64,000 bases of DNA from Streptomyces echinatus (lineage in GTDB: Bacteria > Actinomycetota > Actinomycetes > Streptomycetales > Streptomycetaceae), in contig NZ_JACHJK010000001.1 in NCBI RefSeq assembly GCF_014203595.1, positions 966,766 to 1,030,765 on the forward strand, given 5' to 3'. How positions within the stretch are numbered: position 1 is the stretch's first letter; each line of letters starts with the position of its first letter. A program made the position numbers and the translations under genes. The notes under the pieces are model-generated. The model was not told where the DNA came from. It saw only the letters and a program-made list of their open reading frames with translations, and did no database searches. Shown here one piece after another: positions 51,920 through 60,955 of this stretch.

Positions 51920-52596
51920 CGATCCGTGTCCTGCTCGCCGACGACCAGGCACTGCTGCGCAGCGCGTTCCGGGTGCTGGTCGACTCCGAGCCCGACATGG
52001 AGGTGGTGGGGGAGGCCTCCGACGGTGCGCAAGCGGTCCGGCTGGCCGGGGAACACGTCCCCGACGTCGTCCTCATGGACATCCGGATGCCCGGCACCGA
52101 CGGCCTCGCCGCCACCCGGCGGATCAGCGCCGACCCGGCCCTCGTCCAGGTCCGCGTGGTCATCCTGACCACCTTCGAGGTGGACGACTACGTCGTGCAG
52201 GCGCTGCGCGCCGGCGCCTCCGGTTTCCTCGGCAAGGGCAGCGAGCCCGAGGAACTGCTGAACGCCATCCGGGTCGCGGCGGGCGGTGAGGCCCTGCTGT
52301 CCCCCACCGCCACCAAGGGGCTGATCGCCCGCTTCCTCGCCCGGGCCGACGACGGCGACACCCCCGACCCCGCCCGTTCCGAACGGCTCGGCGCGCTCAC
52401 CGGCCGGGAGCGGGAGGTCCTCGTCCTGGTCGCCGGCGGCCACTCCAACGACGAGATCGCCGAGCGCCTCGCGGTCAGCCCGCTGACCGTGAAGACGCAC
52501 GTCAACCGGGCCATGGCCAAGCTGGGCGCACGGGACCGGGCGCAGCTCGTCGTGATCGCCTACGAGTCGGGGCTGGTACGTCCGAGGATGGAGTGA
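51916..52596 (+). CDS. NarL/FixJ-family response regulator
   Basis: A 226-aa regulator with a receiver domain (phospho-acceptor Asp55 in VVLMDIRMPG, Lys in GFLGKG) and a C-terminal LuxR-type helix-turn-helix (LTGREREVLVLVAGGHSNDEIAERLAVSPLTVKTHVNRAMAKLG). It forms a pair with the upstream kinase, coupled by an ATGA overlap. The RND transporter gene starts 156 bases later and may be a target, but that is inferred from position only. Confidence 0.96.
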   Translation: MTIRVLLADDQALLRSAFRVLVDSEPDMEVVGEASDGAQAVRLAGEHVPDVVLMDIRMPGTDGLAATRRISADPALVQVRVVILTTFEVDDYVVQALRAGASGFLGKGSEPEELLNAIRVAAGGEALLSPTATKGLIARFLARADDGDTPDPARSERLGALTGREREVLVLVAGGHSNDEIAERLAVSPLTVKTHVNRAMAKLGARDRAQLVVIAYESGLVRPRME

Positions 52597-52752
52597 CCTC
52601 CACCCGCGTGTACTGCACGCGGAGTAGGGGACGGATAAGGAAATGTACCTGGGGTCTACCTACCCGCGGTCCGGCATGGCCGAGGGTGGTGGGGTGGGCG
52701 CTCACCGGCGTCCTCGCCGCTTCTGCCGCTCACCGAAGAGAGACCCTGATCC

Positions 52753-55700
52753 ATGTCCTGGCTGTCGAGATTCAGCCTCCGGCAACGGGCCCTGGTCGGC
52801 CTGATGTCCCTGATCGCGCTCGTCTTCGGGCTGATCGCGATACCCCAGATCAAGCAGCAGCTGCTGCCCACCATCAACCTGCCCATGGTGTCGGTGATCG
52901 CGCCGTACCAGGGCGCCTCGCCCGACGTGGTCGAGAAGCAGGTCGTCGAGCCGATCGAGGAGAACCTCGAGGCCGTCGACGGTGTCACCGGTGTCACCTC
53001 CACCGCCAGTGAGGGCAACGCCGTGATCATGGCGTCCTTCGACTACGACAACGACACCAAGCAGATCGTCTCCGACGTGCAGCAGGCCGTGAACCGGGCC
53101 CGCAACCAGCTCCCGGACGACGTGGACCCGCAGGTCGTCTCCGGCTCCACGGACGACATGCCGACCGTCGTCCTCGCCGTCACCTCCGGCAAGGACCAGC
53201 AGGCCCTCGCCGACCAGCTCGACACCACGGTCGTACCGGCCCTCAAGGACATCGACGGCGTCGGCCGCGTCCAGGTGATGGGCGTGCGTGACCTTCAGGT
53301 CATCGTCACCCCCGACGACGAGAAGCTCGCGGAGGCGGGTCTGACCCCGGCGGCGCTCGGCCAGGCCCTGCAGGCCGGCGGCGCGACCGTCCCGGCCGGC
53401 TCCTTCGACGAGGCCGGCGCCAACCGCACCGTCCAGGTCGGCGGCGGCTTCACCTCGCTGAAGCAGATCAAGGACCTGAGGGTCACCGGCGACGACGCGG
53501 ACGAGCCCGTACGCCTGGGTTCCGTGGCCACCGTCGAGGAGCGGCCGGCCCCGGCCGACTCCATCACCCGCACCGACGGCCGGCCCAGCCTCGCCGTCAA
53601 CGTGACGATGGACCACGACGGCAGCGCGGTCTCCATCTCCGACGCGGTCCAGGACAAGCTGCCCGGCCTGCGGGCGGACCTCGGTGCGGGCGCCAGGCTC
53701 ACGGTCGTCAGCGACCAGGGCCCGGCCGTGTCCAAGTCCATCAAGGGCCTGACCACGGAGGGCGCGCTCGGCCTGCTCTTCGCGGTGCTGGTCATCCTCG
53801 TCTTCCTCGCGTCGGTCCGCTCCACCCTCGTCACGGCGGTCTCCATCCCGCTGTCCGTGGTCCTCGCGCTGATCGTGCTGTGGACGCGCGGACTGTCGCT
53901 GAACATGCTCACGCTCGGCGCGCTGACCATCGCCATCGGCCGGGTCGTGGACGACTCGATCGTGGTGCTGGAGAACATCAAGCGGCACCTGGGCTACGGC
54001 GAGGAGCGCAAGGAGGCGATCCTCACGGCGGTGCGCGAGGTGGCCGGCGCGGTCACCTCCTCCACCCTCACCACGGTCGCCGTGTTCCTGCCGATCGGTC
54101 TGGTCGGCGGCATGGTGGGCGCCCTGTTCGGCTCGTTCAGCATCACGGTGACGGCGGCCCTGCTGGCTTCCCTCCTCGTCTCGCTGACGGTGGTGCCGGT
54201 CCTGTCGTTCTGGTTCCTGCGCGCGCCGAAGGGCACCCCCGAGGACGCGGCGGAGGCCCGCCGCAAGGCCGAGGAGAAGGAGGCGAACAGCCGCCTCCAG
54301 CGCGCCTACGTGCCCGTCCTGCGGTTCGCCACCCGGCGTCGCCTGACCAGCGTGCTGATCGCGATCGTGGTCCTCGTCGTCACGTTCGGCATGGGCGGCC
54401 TGCTGAAGACGAACTTCTTCGACCAGGGCGATCAGGAGGTCCTCACGGTCAAGCAGAAGCTGAGGCCCGGCACCAGCCTGGCCGCCACCGACGCGCAGGC
54501 GAAGAAGGTCGAGAGGCTGCTGGCCGCGACCGACGGCGTGAAGGACTACCAGGTCACCGTCGGCTCCTCCGGCTTCATGGCGGCCTTCGGCGGCGGCACC
54601 GACACCAACCAGGCGTCGTACCAGGTGATGCTGACGGACTCGGCGTCGTACGACGACGTCCAGCGGCACATCGAGGACGGCCTGGCGAAGCTGAAGGGCA
54701 TCGGCACGACCACCGTGTCGGCCGGTGACGGCTTCGGCAGCCAGGACCTGAGCGTCGTCGTCAAGGCGTCCGACGGGCAGGTGCTGCGGACGGCGGCGGA
54801 GCGGGTCCGCTCCACGGTCGCCGGCCTCGACCACGTCACCGACGTCAGCAGCGACCTGGCGCAGAGCGTGCCGCGGATCTCGGTCAGGGCGAACGCCAGG
54901 GCGGCGGACGCCGGGTTCGACGACCAGAAGCTGGGCGCCGCGGTGGCGCAGGCCGTGCGTGGTACGACGGCGGTCAAGGCGGTCCTCGACGACACCGAGC
55001 GGGACGTCGTCGTGCGGTCGGCGAAGCCCGCGACCACGCTGGCCCAGCTGCGGAACCTGCGGCTCGGCCCGGTGAGGCTCGGCGACATCGCGACGGTGCG
55101 GCTGGTGGACGGCCCGGTGTCGATGACCCGGATCGACGGGCAGCGGGCCGCCACGGTCACGGCCCGGCCGACGGGTGACAACACGGGCGCGATCAGCAGC
55201 AGGCTGCAGTCGAAGATCAAGGCGCTGAAGCTCCCGGCGGGCGCCACGGCCGAGATCGGCGGTGTCAGCTCGGACCAGGACGACGCGTTCAAGAACCTGG
55301 GCCTGGCCATGCTGGCGGCCATCGCGATCGTCTTCATGCTCCTGGTCGCGACCTTCCGTTCGCTGGCCCAGCCGCTGATCCTGCTGGTCTCGATCCCCTT
55401 CGCGGCGACCGGTGCGATCGGCCTGCTGGTCGCCACCGGCACCCCGATGGGTGTCCCGGCGATGATCGGCATGCTGATGCTGATCGGCATCGTGGTGACC
55501 AACGCGATCGTGCTGATCGACCTGATCAACCAGTACCGCGCGCAGGGCTACGGCGTGGTGGAGGCCGTGATCGAGGGCGGCCGGCACCGGCTCCGCCCGA
55601 TCCTGATGACGGCGCTGGCGACCATCTTCGCCCTGCTCCCGATGGCCCTGGGGGTCACCGGCGAGGGCGGCTTCATCGCCCAGCCCCTGGCCGTGGTCGT

Positions 55701-55854
55701 CATCGGCGGCCTGATCAGCTCGACCCTGCTGACCCTGCTCCTCGTCCCGACGCTCTACTCGATGCTGGAGCTCCGCAAGGAGCGCCGGGCCGCGAAGCGG
55801 TCGGCGAAGCGGGACCGGAAGGAGACGCCGGTACCGGAACCCGTGGGGGTGTAG
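52753..55854 (+). CDS. RND-family efflux transporter (AcrB/HAE1-like)
   Basis: A 1033-aa membrane transporter with the full RND plan: an N-terminal helix (about 12-30), a periplasmic-type loop of about 300 residues, helices 2-6 with the GRVVDDSIVVLENI motif carrying the two proton-relay Asp, a second large loop and helices 8-12. It should export hydrophobic compounds using the proton gradient. HAE1-type pumps are unusual in Gram-positive bacteria; no membrane fusion protein or outer-membrane partner is encoded here, so it may work alone. The ATG at 52753 follows GAAGAGAGA. It ends at an 18-bp hairpin. Confidence 0.94.
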   Translation: MSWLSRFSLRQRALVGLMSLIALVFGLIAIPQIKQQLLPTINLPMVSVIAPYQGASPDVVEKQVVEPIEENLEAVDGVTGVTSTASEGNAVIMASFDYDNDTKQIVSDVQQAVNRARNQLPDDVDPQVVSGSTDDMPTVVLAVTSGKDQQALADQLDTTVVPALKDIDGVGRVQVMGVRDLQVIVTPDDEKLAEAGLTPAALGQALQAGGATVPAGSFDEAGANRTVQVGGGFTSLKQIKDLRVTGDDADEPVRLGSVATVEERPAPADSITRTDGRPSLAVNVTMDHDGSAVSISDAVQDKLPGLRADLGAGARLTVVSDQGPAVSKSIKGLTTEGALGLLFAVLVILVFLASVRSTLVTAVSIPLSVVLALIVLWTRGLSLNMLTLGALTIAIGRVVDDSIVVLENIKRHLGYGEERKEAILTAVREVAGAVTSSTLTTVAVFLPIGLVGGMVGALFGSFSITVTAALLASLLVSLTVVPVLSFWFLRAPKGTPEDAAEARRKAEEKEANSRLQRAYVPVLRFATRRRLTSVLIAIVVLVVTFGMGGLLKTNFFDQGDQEVLTVKQKLRPGTSLAATDAQAKKVERLLAATDGVKDYQVTVGSSGFMAAFGGGTDTNQASYQVMLTDSASYDDVQRHIEDGLAKLKGIGTTTVSAGDGFGSQDLSVVVKASDGQVLRTAAERVRSTVAGLDHVTDVSSDLAQSVPRISVRANARAADAGFDDQKLGAAVAQAVRGTTAVKAVLDDTERDVVVRSAKPATTLAQLRNLRLGPVRLGDIATVRLVDGPVSMTRIDGQRAATVTARPTGDNTGAISSRLQSKIKALKLPAGATAEIGGVSSDQDDAFKNLGLAMLAAIAIVFMLLVATFRSLAQPLILLVSIPFAATGAIGLLVATGTPMGVPAMIGMLMLIGIVVTNAIVLIDLINQYRAQGYGVVEAVIEGGRHRLRPILMTALATIFALLPMALGVTGEGGFIAQPLAVVVIGGLISSTLLTLLLVPTLYSMLELRKERRAAKRSAKRDRKETPVPEPVGV

Positions 55855-55873
55855 GCAGAGATCCGCACCACAC

Positions 55874-55914
55874 CACCGAGGCCCGTCCGCACGGAGTGCG
55901 GACGGGCCTCGGTG
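55874..55914. terminator. Bidirectional terminator, 18-bp stem
   Basis: A perfect 18-bp stem (55874-55891 with 55897-55914) and 5-base loop, followed by TTCTCT on the plus strand, between the convergent RND and nadA genes. Confidence 0.9.
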
Positions 55915-55930
55915 TTCTCTCGGCCCGCGG

Positions 55931-57115
55931 CTACGGCAGCGCCAGCATCCGCTCCAGCGCCAGCTTGGCGAACGCCTCCGTCTCCTTGTCGACCTCGATG
56001 CGGTTGACCAGGTTGCCCTCGGCCAGGGACTCCAGGGCCCAGACCAGGTGGGGCAGGTCGATGCGGTTCATGGTCGAGCAGAAGCAGACCGTCTTGTCGA
56101 GGAAGACGATCTCCTTGCCCTCGGGGGCGAAACGGTTCGCCAGGCGGCGGACCAGGTTCAGCTCGGTGCCGATGGCCCACTTGGAACCGGCCGGGGCGGC
56201 TTCGAGGGCCTTGATGATGTACTCGGTCGAGCCGACGTAGTCCGCCGCGGCCACGACCTCGTGCTTGCACTCGGGGTGGACCAGGACGTTCACGCCCGGG
56301 ACGCGCTCGCGGACGTCGTTCACCGAGTCCAGGCTGAACCGGCCGTGGACCGAGCAGTGGCCCCGCCACAGGATCATCTTCGCGGCGCGCAGCTCGTCCG
56401 CCGTCAGGCCGCCGTTCGGCTTGTGCGGGTTGTAGACCACGCAGTCGTCCAGGGACATGCCCATGTCGCGGACGGCGGTGTTGCGGCCCAGGTGCTGGTC
56501 CGGCAGGAAGAGGACCTTCTCACCCTGCTCGAAGGCCCAGTCGAGGGCGCGCTTGGCGTTGGACGAGGTGCAGATGGTGCCCCCGTGCTTGCCGGTGAAC
56601 GCCTTGATGTCGGCCGAGGAGTTCATGTACGAGACCGGCACGACCTGCTCGGCGATCCCGGCCTCGGTGAGGACGTCCCAGCACTCGGCGACCTGCTCGG
56701 CCGTCGCCATGTCGGCCATGGAGCAGCCGGCCGCGAGGTCGGGCAGGACGACCTTCTGGGCCTCGGACGTCAGGATGTCCGCCGACTCGGCCATGAAGTG
56801 CACACCGCAGAAGACGATGTACTCGGCCTCCGGGCGCGCGGCCGCGTCCCGGGCCAGCTTGAACGAGTCGCCCGTGACGTCCGCGAACTGGATGACCTCG
56901 TCGCGCTGGTAGTGGTGGCCGAGCACGAAGACCTTGTCGCCGAGCTTCTCCTTGGCGGCGCGGGCGCGCTCGACCAGGTCGGGGTCGGAGGGCGACGGCA
57001 GGTCACCGGGGCACTCGACGCCCCGCTCGCTCTTCGGGTCGGCCTCGCGGCCGAGCAGCAACAGGGCGAGCGGAGTCGGCTGTACGTCGAGATCCGGGGT
57101 CTGGGCGGTGGTCAC
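55931..57115 (-). CDS. nadA: Quinolinate synthase A
   Basis: A 394-aa 4Fe-4S enzyme that condenses iminoaspartate with dihydroxyacetone phosphate to quinolinate in NAD synthesis. Typical motifs are KVFVLGHHYQRDEVIQFADVTGDSFKLA, the cluster ligands in VFCGVHFMAES, HPECKHEV and TVCFCSTMNRI, and TICTSSNA. The GTG at 57115 lies a good distance from AAAGGG; an alternative GTG 9 bases upstream is too close. nadB and nadC are not adjacent. It diverges from an Fe-S carrier gene across a gap with striking inverted repeats. Confidence 0.96.
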   Translation of the reverse strand: MTTAQTPDLDVQPTPLALLLLGREADPKSERGVECPGDLPSPSDPDLVERARAAKEKLGDKVFVLGHHYQRDEVIQFADVTGDSFKLARDAAARPEAEYIVFCGVHFMAESADILTSEAQKVVLPDLAAGCSMADMATAEQVAECWDVLTEAGIAEQVVPVSYMNSSADIKAFTGKHGGTICTSSNAKRALDWAFEQGEKVLFLPDQHLGRNTAVRDMGMSLDDCVVYNPHKPNGGLTADELRAAKMILWRGHCSVHGRFSLDSVNDVRERVPGVNVLVHPECKHEVVAAADYVGSTEYIIKALEAAPAGSKWAIGTELNLVRRLANRFAPEGKEIVFLDKTVCFCSTMNRIDLPHLVWALESLAEGNLVNRIEVDKETEAFAKLALERMLALP

Positions 57116-57146
57116 GACACGCACCCTTTCTACTTTTCGTCTAACT

Positions 57147-57211
57147 GACGCTATCTATCATAACCGCTTCACGTCACTTTGACGATGGCCATAGCGTCTA
57201 TGTGACGTGAA
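57147..57211. promoter_or_regulatory. Interleaved inverted repeats between nadA and Fe-S carrier gene
   Basis: A perfect 10-bp inverted repeat, TTCACGTCAC (57168-57177) and GTGACGTGAA (57202-57211), is interleaved with a perfect 8-bp one, GACGCTAT (57147-57154) and ATAGCGTC (57191-57198). The surroundings are unusually AT-rich (CTATCTATCATAA) for this genome. They start 32 bases upstream of the nadA start and probably form an operator; the regulator is unknown. Confidence 0.6.
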
Positions 57212-57378
57212 TCCCGCCGGGTCCCGCTCCCGGTCGCTGTCGGCCCGACCGGGCGTGTGCGAGCATGAACAAGGAAGAAAAAACGCGACAACGCGAATGC
57301 CCGGCCCGGAATGAATCCGCGGAATCGCCGGTTGCACTCGTCGGCAAGCAGTCTCCGTACAACCCGGGAGAGATGTAG

Positions 57379-57735
57379 ATGTCCGTATCGGACGAGACCA
57401 GCACCGCCACCGACGGCATCATCCTGAGTGACGCCGCCGCGGCCAAGGTGAAGGCCCTGCTCGACCAGGAAGGCCGCGACGACCTGGCGCTGCGCGTCGC
57501 CGTTCAGCCCGGTGGCTGCTCCGGCCTGCGTTACCAGCTCTTCTTCGACGAGCGTTCGCTCGACGGCGACGTCGTCAAGGACTTCGGCGGTGTCAAGGTC
57601 GTCACCGACCGTATGAGCGCCCCGTACCTGGGCGGCGCGTCGATCGACTTCGTCGACACGATCGAGAAGCAGGGCTTCACGATCGACAACCCGAACGCGA
57701 CCGGCTCCTGCGCCTGCGGCGACTCCTTCAGCTGA
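57379..57735 (+). CDS. erpA: A-type iron-sulfur cluster carrier (HesB/ErpA family)
   Basis: A 118-aa protein that delivers Fe-S clusters to target enzymes. The three conserved cysteines are in PGGCSGLRYQLFFD and the C-terminal GSCACGDSFS; ASIDFVDTIEKQGFTIDNPNA is the family core. The ATG at 57379 follows GGGAGAG at a spacing of 6. It diverges from nadA, whose product needs a 4Fe-4S cluster, and ends at a 12-bp hairpin. The exact ErpA/IscA naming is by convention. Confidence 0.95.
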   Translation: MSVSDETSTATDGIILSDAAAAKVKALLDQEGRDDLALRVAVQPGGCSGLRYQLFFDERSLDGDVVKDFGGVKVVTDRMSAPYLGGASIDFVDTIEKQGFTIDNPNATGSCACGDSFS

Positions 57736-57780
57736 CGGGCTCGGCCGGCGGACCCACGGTCCGGCGGCCCCACGGTTCGA

Positions 57781-57819
57781 CGAAGGCGGCGGTCCCCGGT
57801 CCCGGGGCCGCCGCCTTCG
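57781..57819. terminator. Bidirectional terminator
   Basis: A 12-bp perfect stem (CGAAGGCGGCGG/CCGCCGCCTTCG) with further CCCC/GGGG pairing inside the loop, between the Fe-S carrier gene and the convergent secreted protein gene. Confidence 0.8.
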
Positions 57820-57848
57820 TACGTACGGAGGGATTCAGCGGGGCGGAG

Positions 57849-59360
57849 TCAGCGCGGACGCGCGTTCGCGTCCGGCCGCAGCGAGCCCGGCTTCGCCTTC
57901 GGCACCGCCTCGCCGTCCGTGCCCACCACCGTCCGCCCGTCCAGCGGCGCGTCCAGCCGTACGCTCTTCACGTACTCCTTGGCGATCAGCACGCACACTT
58001 TGTCCGGCCAGGGCGTCTCGGTGACCGTCACCGTCACCCGGCCGCCGCTCTCCCGTGCCGATGTCCGGTAGTCCGCGCACACCCCGCCGTAGAAGCTCAG
58101 GTTCAGCGTCCGCCCCTCGGCCGTGTAGGCGGCCACCCGCACGCTCCGGCTCTTCCCCGGGGCCTCGGAGGTCCGCGGTGCCGACGGCGCGGACGCCGAG
58201 GCCAGATACTTCGGGTCGACCGCCGGATACGTCACCGTGAACCCGTCGGACGCCCCGGACCCCCGCACCTGGAACAGCCAGGACGGCACCAGCGTCTGCC
58301 GCCCGCCGACGGAGTGCGCGGCCAGCCCGAACACCGCCTTCTCGACCGTCACCGTGTCCCCGGCCGGCTTCGGCGCCCCCGTGGACGCGCCGCACGGCTG
58401 CTCCAGCCGGTCCTTCAGCGGCACCGGACTGGCGCACCCGCCGATCCCCATCCGGTGGCCGTCCCCCGCCGTCCCGTTCATCAGCTCCAGCGCCTTCGCG
58501 GCGCCCAGCACGGGATAGCTGTCGCTCTTCACCGGCGTGGCCAACAAACCGTGGCCGCCGATCAGTTCACCCTTCCGGCCGACCGTGAGACCGGTCGTCC
58601 AGCCGTACGTGGGCAGCCCCCCGACCACCGGATCGGCGTTGACCACCCGCTGCGCGCCCATGACCTGGCTCGCGTCGAGCTTCGCGTCGTCCAGCCCCGC
58701 GGCCTTCAGCACCGGTGCCGCCGCCCGCTCGGCCTCGGCCACGCTCACCGGTGCGCCGGCCGGAGCGCCCGGGTCCTGCGTGCAGACGGTCACCTTGCGG
58801 CAGTTGTCGGTGCCGGGCGCGTACCGGGAGTACGTCCAGCTGCCCGGCGCGTCCCGGTTCACCTGCAGACTCGGCCCGAAGCCGTCCTGGCCGCCGACCC
58901 GCCAGGTCCGCCCCTCGGCCACCGGCGCCCCGTCCATGCCGAGCGCCTCCGCCAGCCGTGCCACCTGCTCACGGCCCACCTCGGCGCCCGGCTCGTACAC
59001 CGCCGCCGAGCCGGGCCCGTCCGGCAGCTCGCCCGCCGCGACGTACCGGGCACCGCGGGGATCCGGCTCACCGGGCGCGATACCGCCGGTGCCGTCGTCC
59101 GCCCAGCCGTCCAGCACGAGCGGCGGGGGAGTGGCGCCCCCGCCGGAGGCGGCCGGGCCGCCCGTACGGCCGCCCTGGTCGCCGCTCGCGGCCAGGTACG
59201 CGCCACCGCCGCCGACCAGCAGGACGGCCGCGGCGACGGACACCACGACGGCGGGTGACCGCCGCCGTCCGTCCCGGCCGCCCGTGTCCTCGGCCGTACG
59301 CTTCTCGGATGCCTCCGGAACCTCCGCGTTCCCGGAGTTCTCAGGCCGCTCGGTGTTCAC
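57849..59360 (-). CDS. Membrane-anchored hypothetical protein, 503 aa
   Basis: A cytoplasmic, charged N-terminus (about 1-38) is followed by one transmembrane helix (SPAVVVSVAAAVLLVGGGGAYLAASG, about 35-60) and a large outer domain rich in Gly, Pro and Thr with several Cys. No family is recognised; such proteins in Streptomyces are annotated as membrane proteins of unknown function. The GTG at 59360 follows GAGGAG at a spacing of 7; an ATG 30 bases upstream is less likely. Confidence 0.78.
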   Translation of the reverse strand: MNTERPENSGNAEVPEASEKRTAEDTGGRDGRRRSPAVVVSVAAAVLLVGGGGAYLAASGDQGGRTGGPAASGGGATPPPLVLDGWADDGTGGIAPGEPDPRGARYVAAGELPDGPGSAAVYEPGAEVGREQVARLAEALGMDGAPVAEGRTWRVGGQDGFGPSLQVNRDAPGSWTYSRYAPGTDNCRKVTVCTQDPGAPAGAPVSVAEAERAAAPVLKAAGLDDAKLDASQVMGAQRVVNADPVVGGLPTYGWTTGLTVGRKGELIGGHGLLATPVKSDSYPVLGAAKALELMNGTAGDGHRMGIGGCASPVPLKDRLEQPCGASTGAPKPAGDTVTVEKAVFGLAAHSVGGRQTLVPSWLFQVRGSGASDGFTVTYPAVDPKYLASASAPSAPRTSEAPGKSRSVRVAAYTAEGRTLNLSFYGGVCADYRTSARESGGRVTVTVTETPWPDKVCVLIAKEYVKSVRLDAPLDGRTVVGTDGEAVPKAKPGSLRPDANARPR

Positions 59361-59462
59361 CGCATCGCTCCTCGCTGGATCGTGTCCCACGGCCCCTGCG
59401 CGGGGGACGACGATGGGACGCGGGAGGGCAGCGCGCGGTTCCCGGGGGTACGCCCCCCCGGG

Positions 59463-59672
59463 TCAGTCGCCGTAGTCCGACATCGCGTCCAGCAGCCGGG
59501 CCGACCGCGTCGGCACCCGCACCCCGTGGATCAGGGACGGGGGCACGGGCCGGGACTCGGCGTGCTCCGGGACCGCCCAGTGCGGAGCCATCCGGGCGCA
59601 GTCGCCGCGCAGGGAGGCGAGGCCGCCGTCGAGTTCGGCGCGGGTGGAGGGGGTGGCCTTGAGGTTCGTCAT
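59463..59672 (-). CDS. Small hypothetical protein, 69 aa
   Basis: A short protein starting MTNLKATPSTRAELDGGLASLRGDC and ending LDAMSDYGD. Third codon positions are almost all G or C, which supports coding. No domain is recognised. It lies upstream of the 503-aa membrane protein gene on the same strand with a 102-bp gap and diverges from the PfkB kinase gene. Confidence 0.6.
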   Translation of the reverse strand: MTNLKATPSTRAELDGGLASLRGDCARMAPHWAVPEHAESRPVPPSLIHGVRVPTRSARLLDAMSDYGD

Positions 59673-59801
59673 GACGGAACCGTAGGCATGGCACGGGCTG
59701 CGAAGAAAGATCTACTATCGGGTAGTTTTGCCAGCTTCAGTGGCGGCTCCCGACCGGGTAGCGTGAACTGTCAATCCCGCCTCCCGCAGGAGAATGCCGA
59801 C

Positions 59802-60776
59802 GTGCGCATCGCAGTCACGGGCTCCATCGCCACCGACCACCTCATGACCTTCCCCGGCCGTTTCGCCGACCAGTTCGTCGCGGACCAGCTGCACACGGTC
59901 TCGCTTTCCTTCCTGGTGGACAACCTCGACGTGCGCCGGGGCGGAGTCGGCGCCAACATCGCCTTCGGCATGGGCCAGCTCGGCACCGGGCCGATCCTGG
60001 TCGGCGCCGCCGGCTTCGACTTCGACGAGTACGGGGCCTGGCTCGGCCGGCACGGTGTGGACACCGACTCGGTCCGCATCTCCGAGACCCTGCACACCGC
60101 CCGCTTCGTGTGCACCACCGACGCCGACCACAACCAGATCGGCTCCTTCTACACGGGCGCGATGAGCGAGGCCCGGCTGATCGAGCTGAAGACCGTCGCC
60201 GACCGTGTCGGCGGGCTCGACCTGGTCCTCATCGGCGCGGACGACCCGGAGGCGATGCTCCGCCACACGGAGGAGTGCCGCTCCCGGCAGATCCCCTTCG
60301 CCGCCGACTTCTCCCAGCAGATCGCCCGGATGGAGGGCGAGGAGATCCGGATACTGCTGGAGGGGGCGACGTACCTCTTCTCCAACGAGTACGAGAAGGG
60401 CCTGATCGAGACCAAGACCGGCTGGACCGACGCGGAGATCCTGGCCAAGGTCGGCCACCGGGTCACCACGCTCGGCTCGCGGGGCGTGCGTATCGAGCGG
60501 GACGGAGAGGACCCGATCGAGGTCGGCTGCCCGGAGGAGGAGCGCAAGGCCGACCCCACGGGTGTCGGCGACGCCTTCCGCGCGGGCTTCCTGTCCGGAC
60601 TGGCGTGGGGTGTCTCGCTGGAGCGGGCGGCGCAGGTGGGCTGCATGCTGGCGACGCTGGTCATCGAGACCGTGGGTACGCAGGAGTACCGGCTGCGGCG
60701 GGGGCACTTCATGGAGCGGTTCGTGAAGGCGTACGGGGAGGATGCCGGGCGGGAGGTCCAGGCCCACCTCGGCTGA
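59802..60776 (+). CDS. PfkB-family carbohydrate/nucleoside kinase
   Basis: A 324-aa sugar-kinase fold protein. The N-terminal GGVGANIAFGMGQLG glycine motif and the C-terminal anion-hole motif DPTGVGDAFRAGFLSGLAWG (catalytic Asp) are clear. Similarity in layout to adenosine kinase and ribokinase is noted; in actinobacteria related proteins are annotated as adenosine kinases, which I cannot confirm. The GTG at 59802 follows GCAGGAG. Convergent with the cysteine desulfurase gene. Confidence 0.92.
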   Translation: MRIAVTGSIATDHLMTFPGRFADQFVADQLHTVSLSFLVDNLDVRRGGVGANIAFGMGQLGTGPILVGAAGFDFDEYGAWLGRHGVDTDSVRISETLHTARFVCTTDADHNQIGSFYTGAMSEARLIELKTVADRVGGLDLVLIGADDPEAMLRHTEECRSRQIPFAADFSQQIARMEGEEIRILLEGATYLFSNEYEKGLIETKTGWTDAEILAKVGHRVTTLGSRGVRIERDGEDPIEVGCPEEERKADPTGVGDAFRAGFLSGLAWGVSLERAAQVGCMLATLVIETVGTQEYRLRRGHFMERFVKAYGEDAGREVQAHLG

Positions 60777-60804
60777 GGCGCCGCGCGCCCTGGCCCCGGC
60801 CGTT

Positions 60805-60935
60805 GTCGGGTGCGGGTGCGGGTGCGGGTGCGGGTGCGGGTGCGGGTGCGTGGGGGCTGGTCGTGCCCGCGCGGCGGAGCCGCAAATCGACACAGCCCCG
60901 CGCCCCTTTCGGGGCTGTGCCCCGGACCCCCTCGG
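60805..60935. repeat. Dispersed GC-rich intergenic repeat, copy C
   Basis: It begins with a hexamer run, then GGGGGCTGGTCGTGCCCGCG and ends in CCCCGCGCCCCTTTCGGGG. A perfect 9-bp hairpin, CACAGCCCC (60891-60899) and GGGGCTGTG (60911-60919), lies inside and may be the terminator of the convergent genes. Confidence 0.65.
60808..60850. repeat. Hexanucleotide tandem repeat (TGCGGG)
   Basis: Six full TGCGGG units (60811-60846) plus partial copies at each end, just downstream of the kinase gene. Confidence 0.9.
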
Positions 60936-60955
60936 GGGTGTGCCCCGGAGGCTCG

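Noticed and set aside
52702..55587. 961-codon minus-strand frame opposite the RND pump
   Set aside because: It is Arg/Asp/His-rich antisense of a clear RND gene and has no homology.
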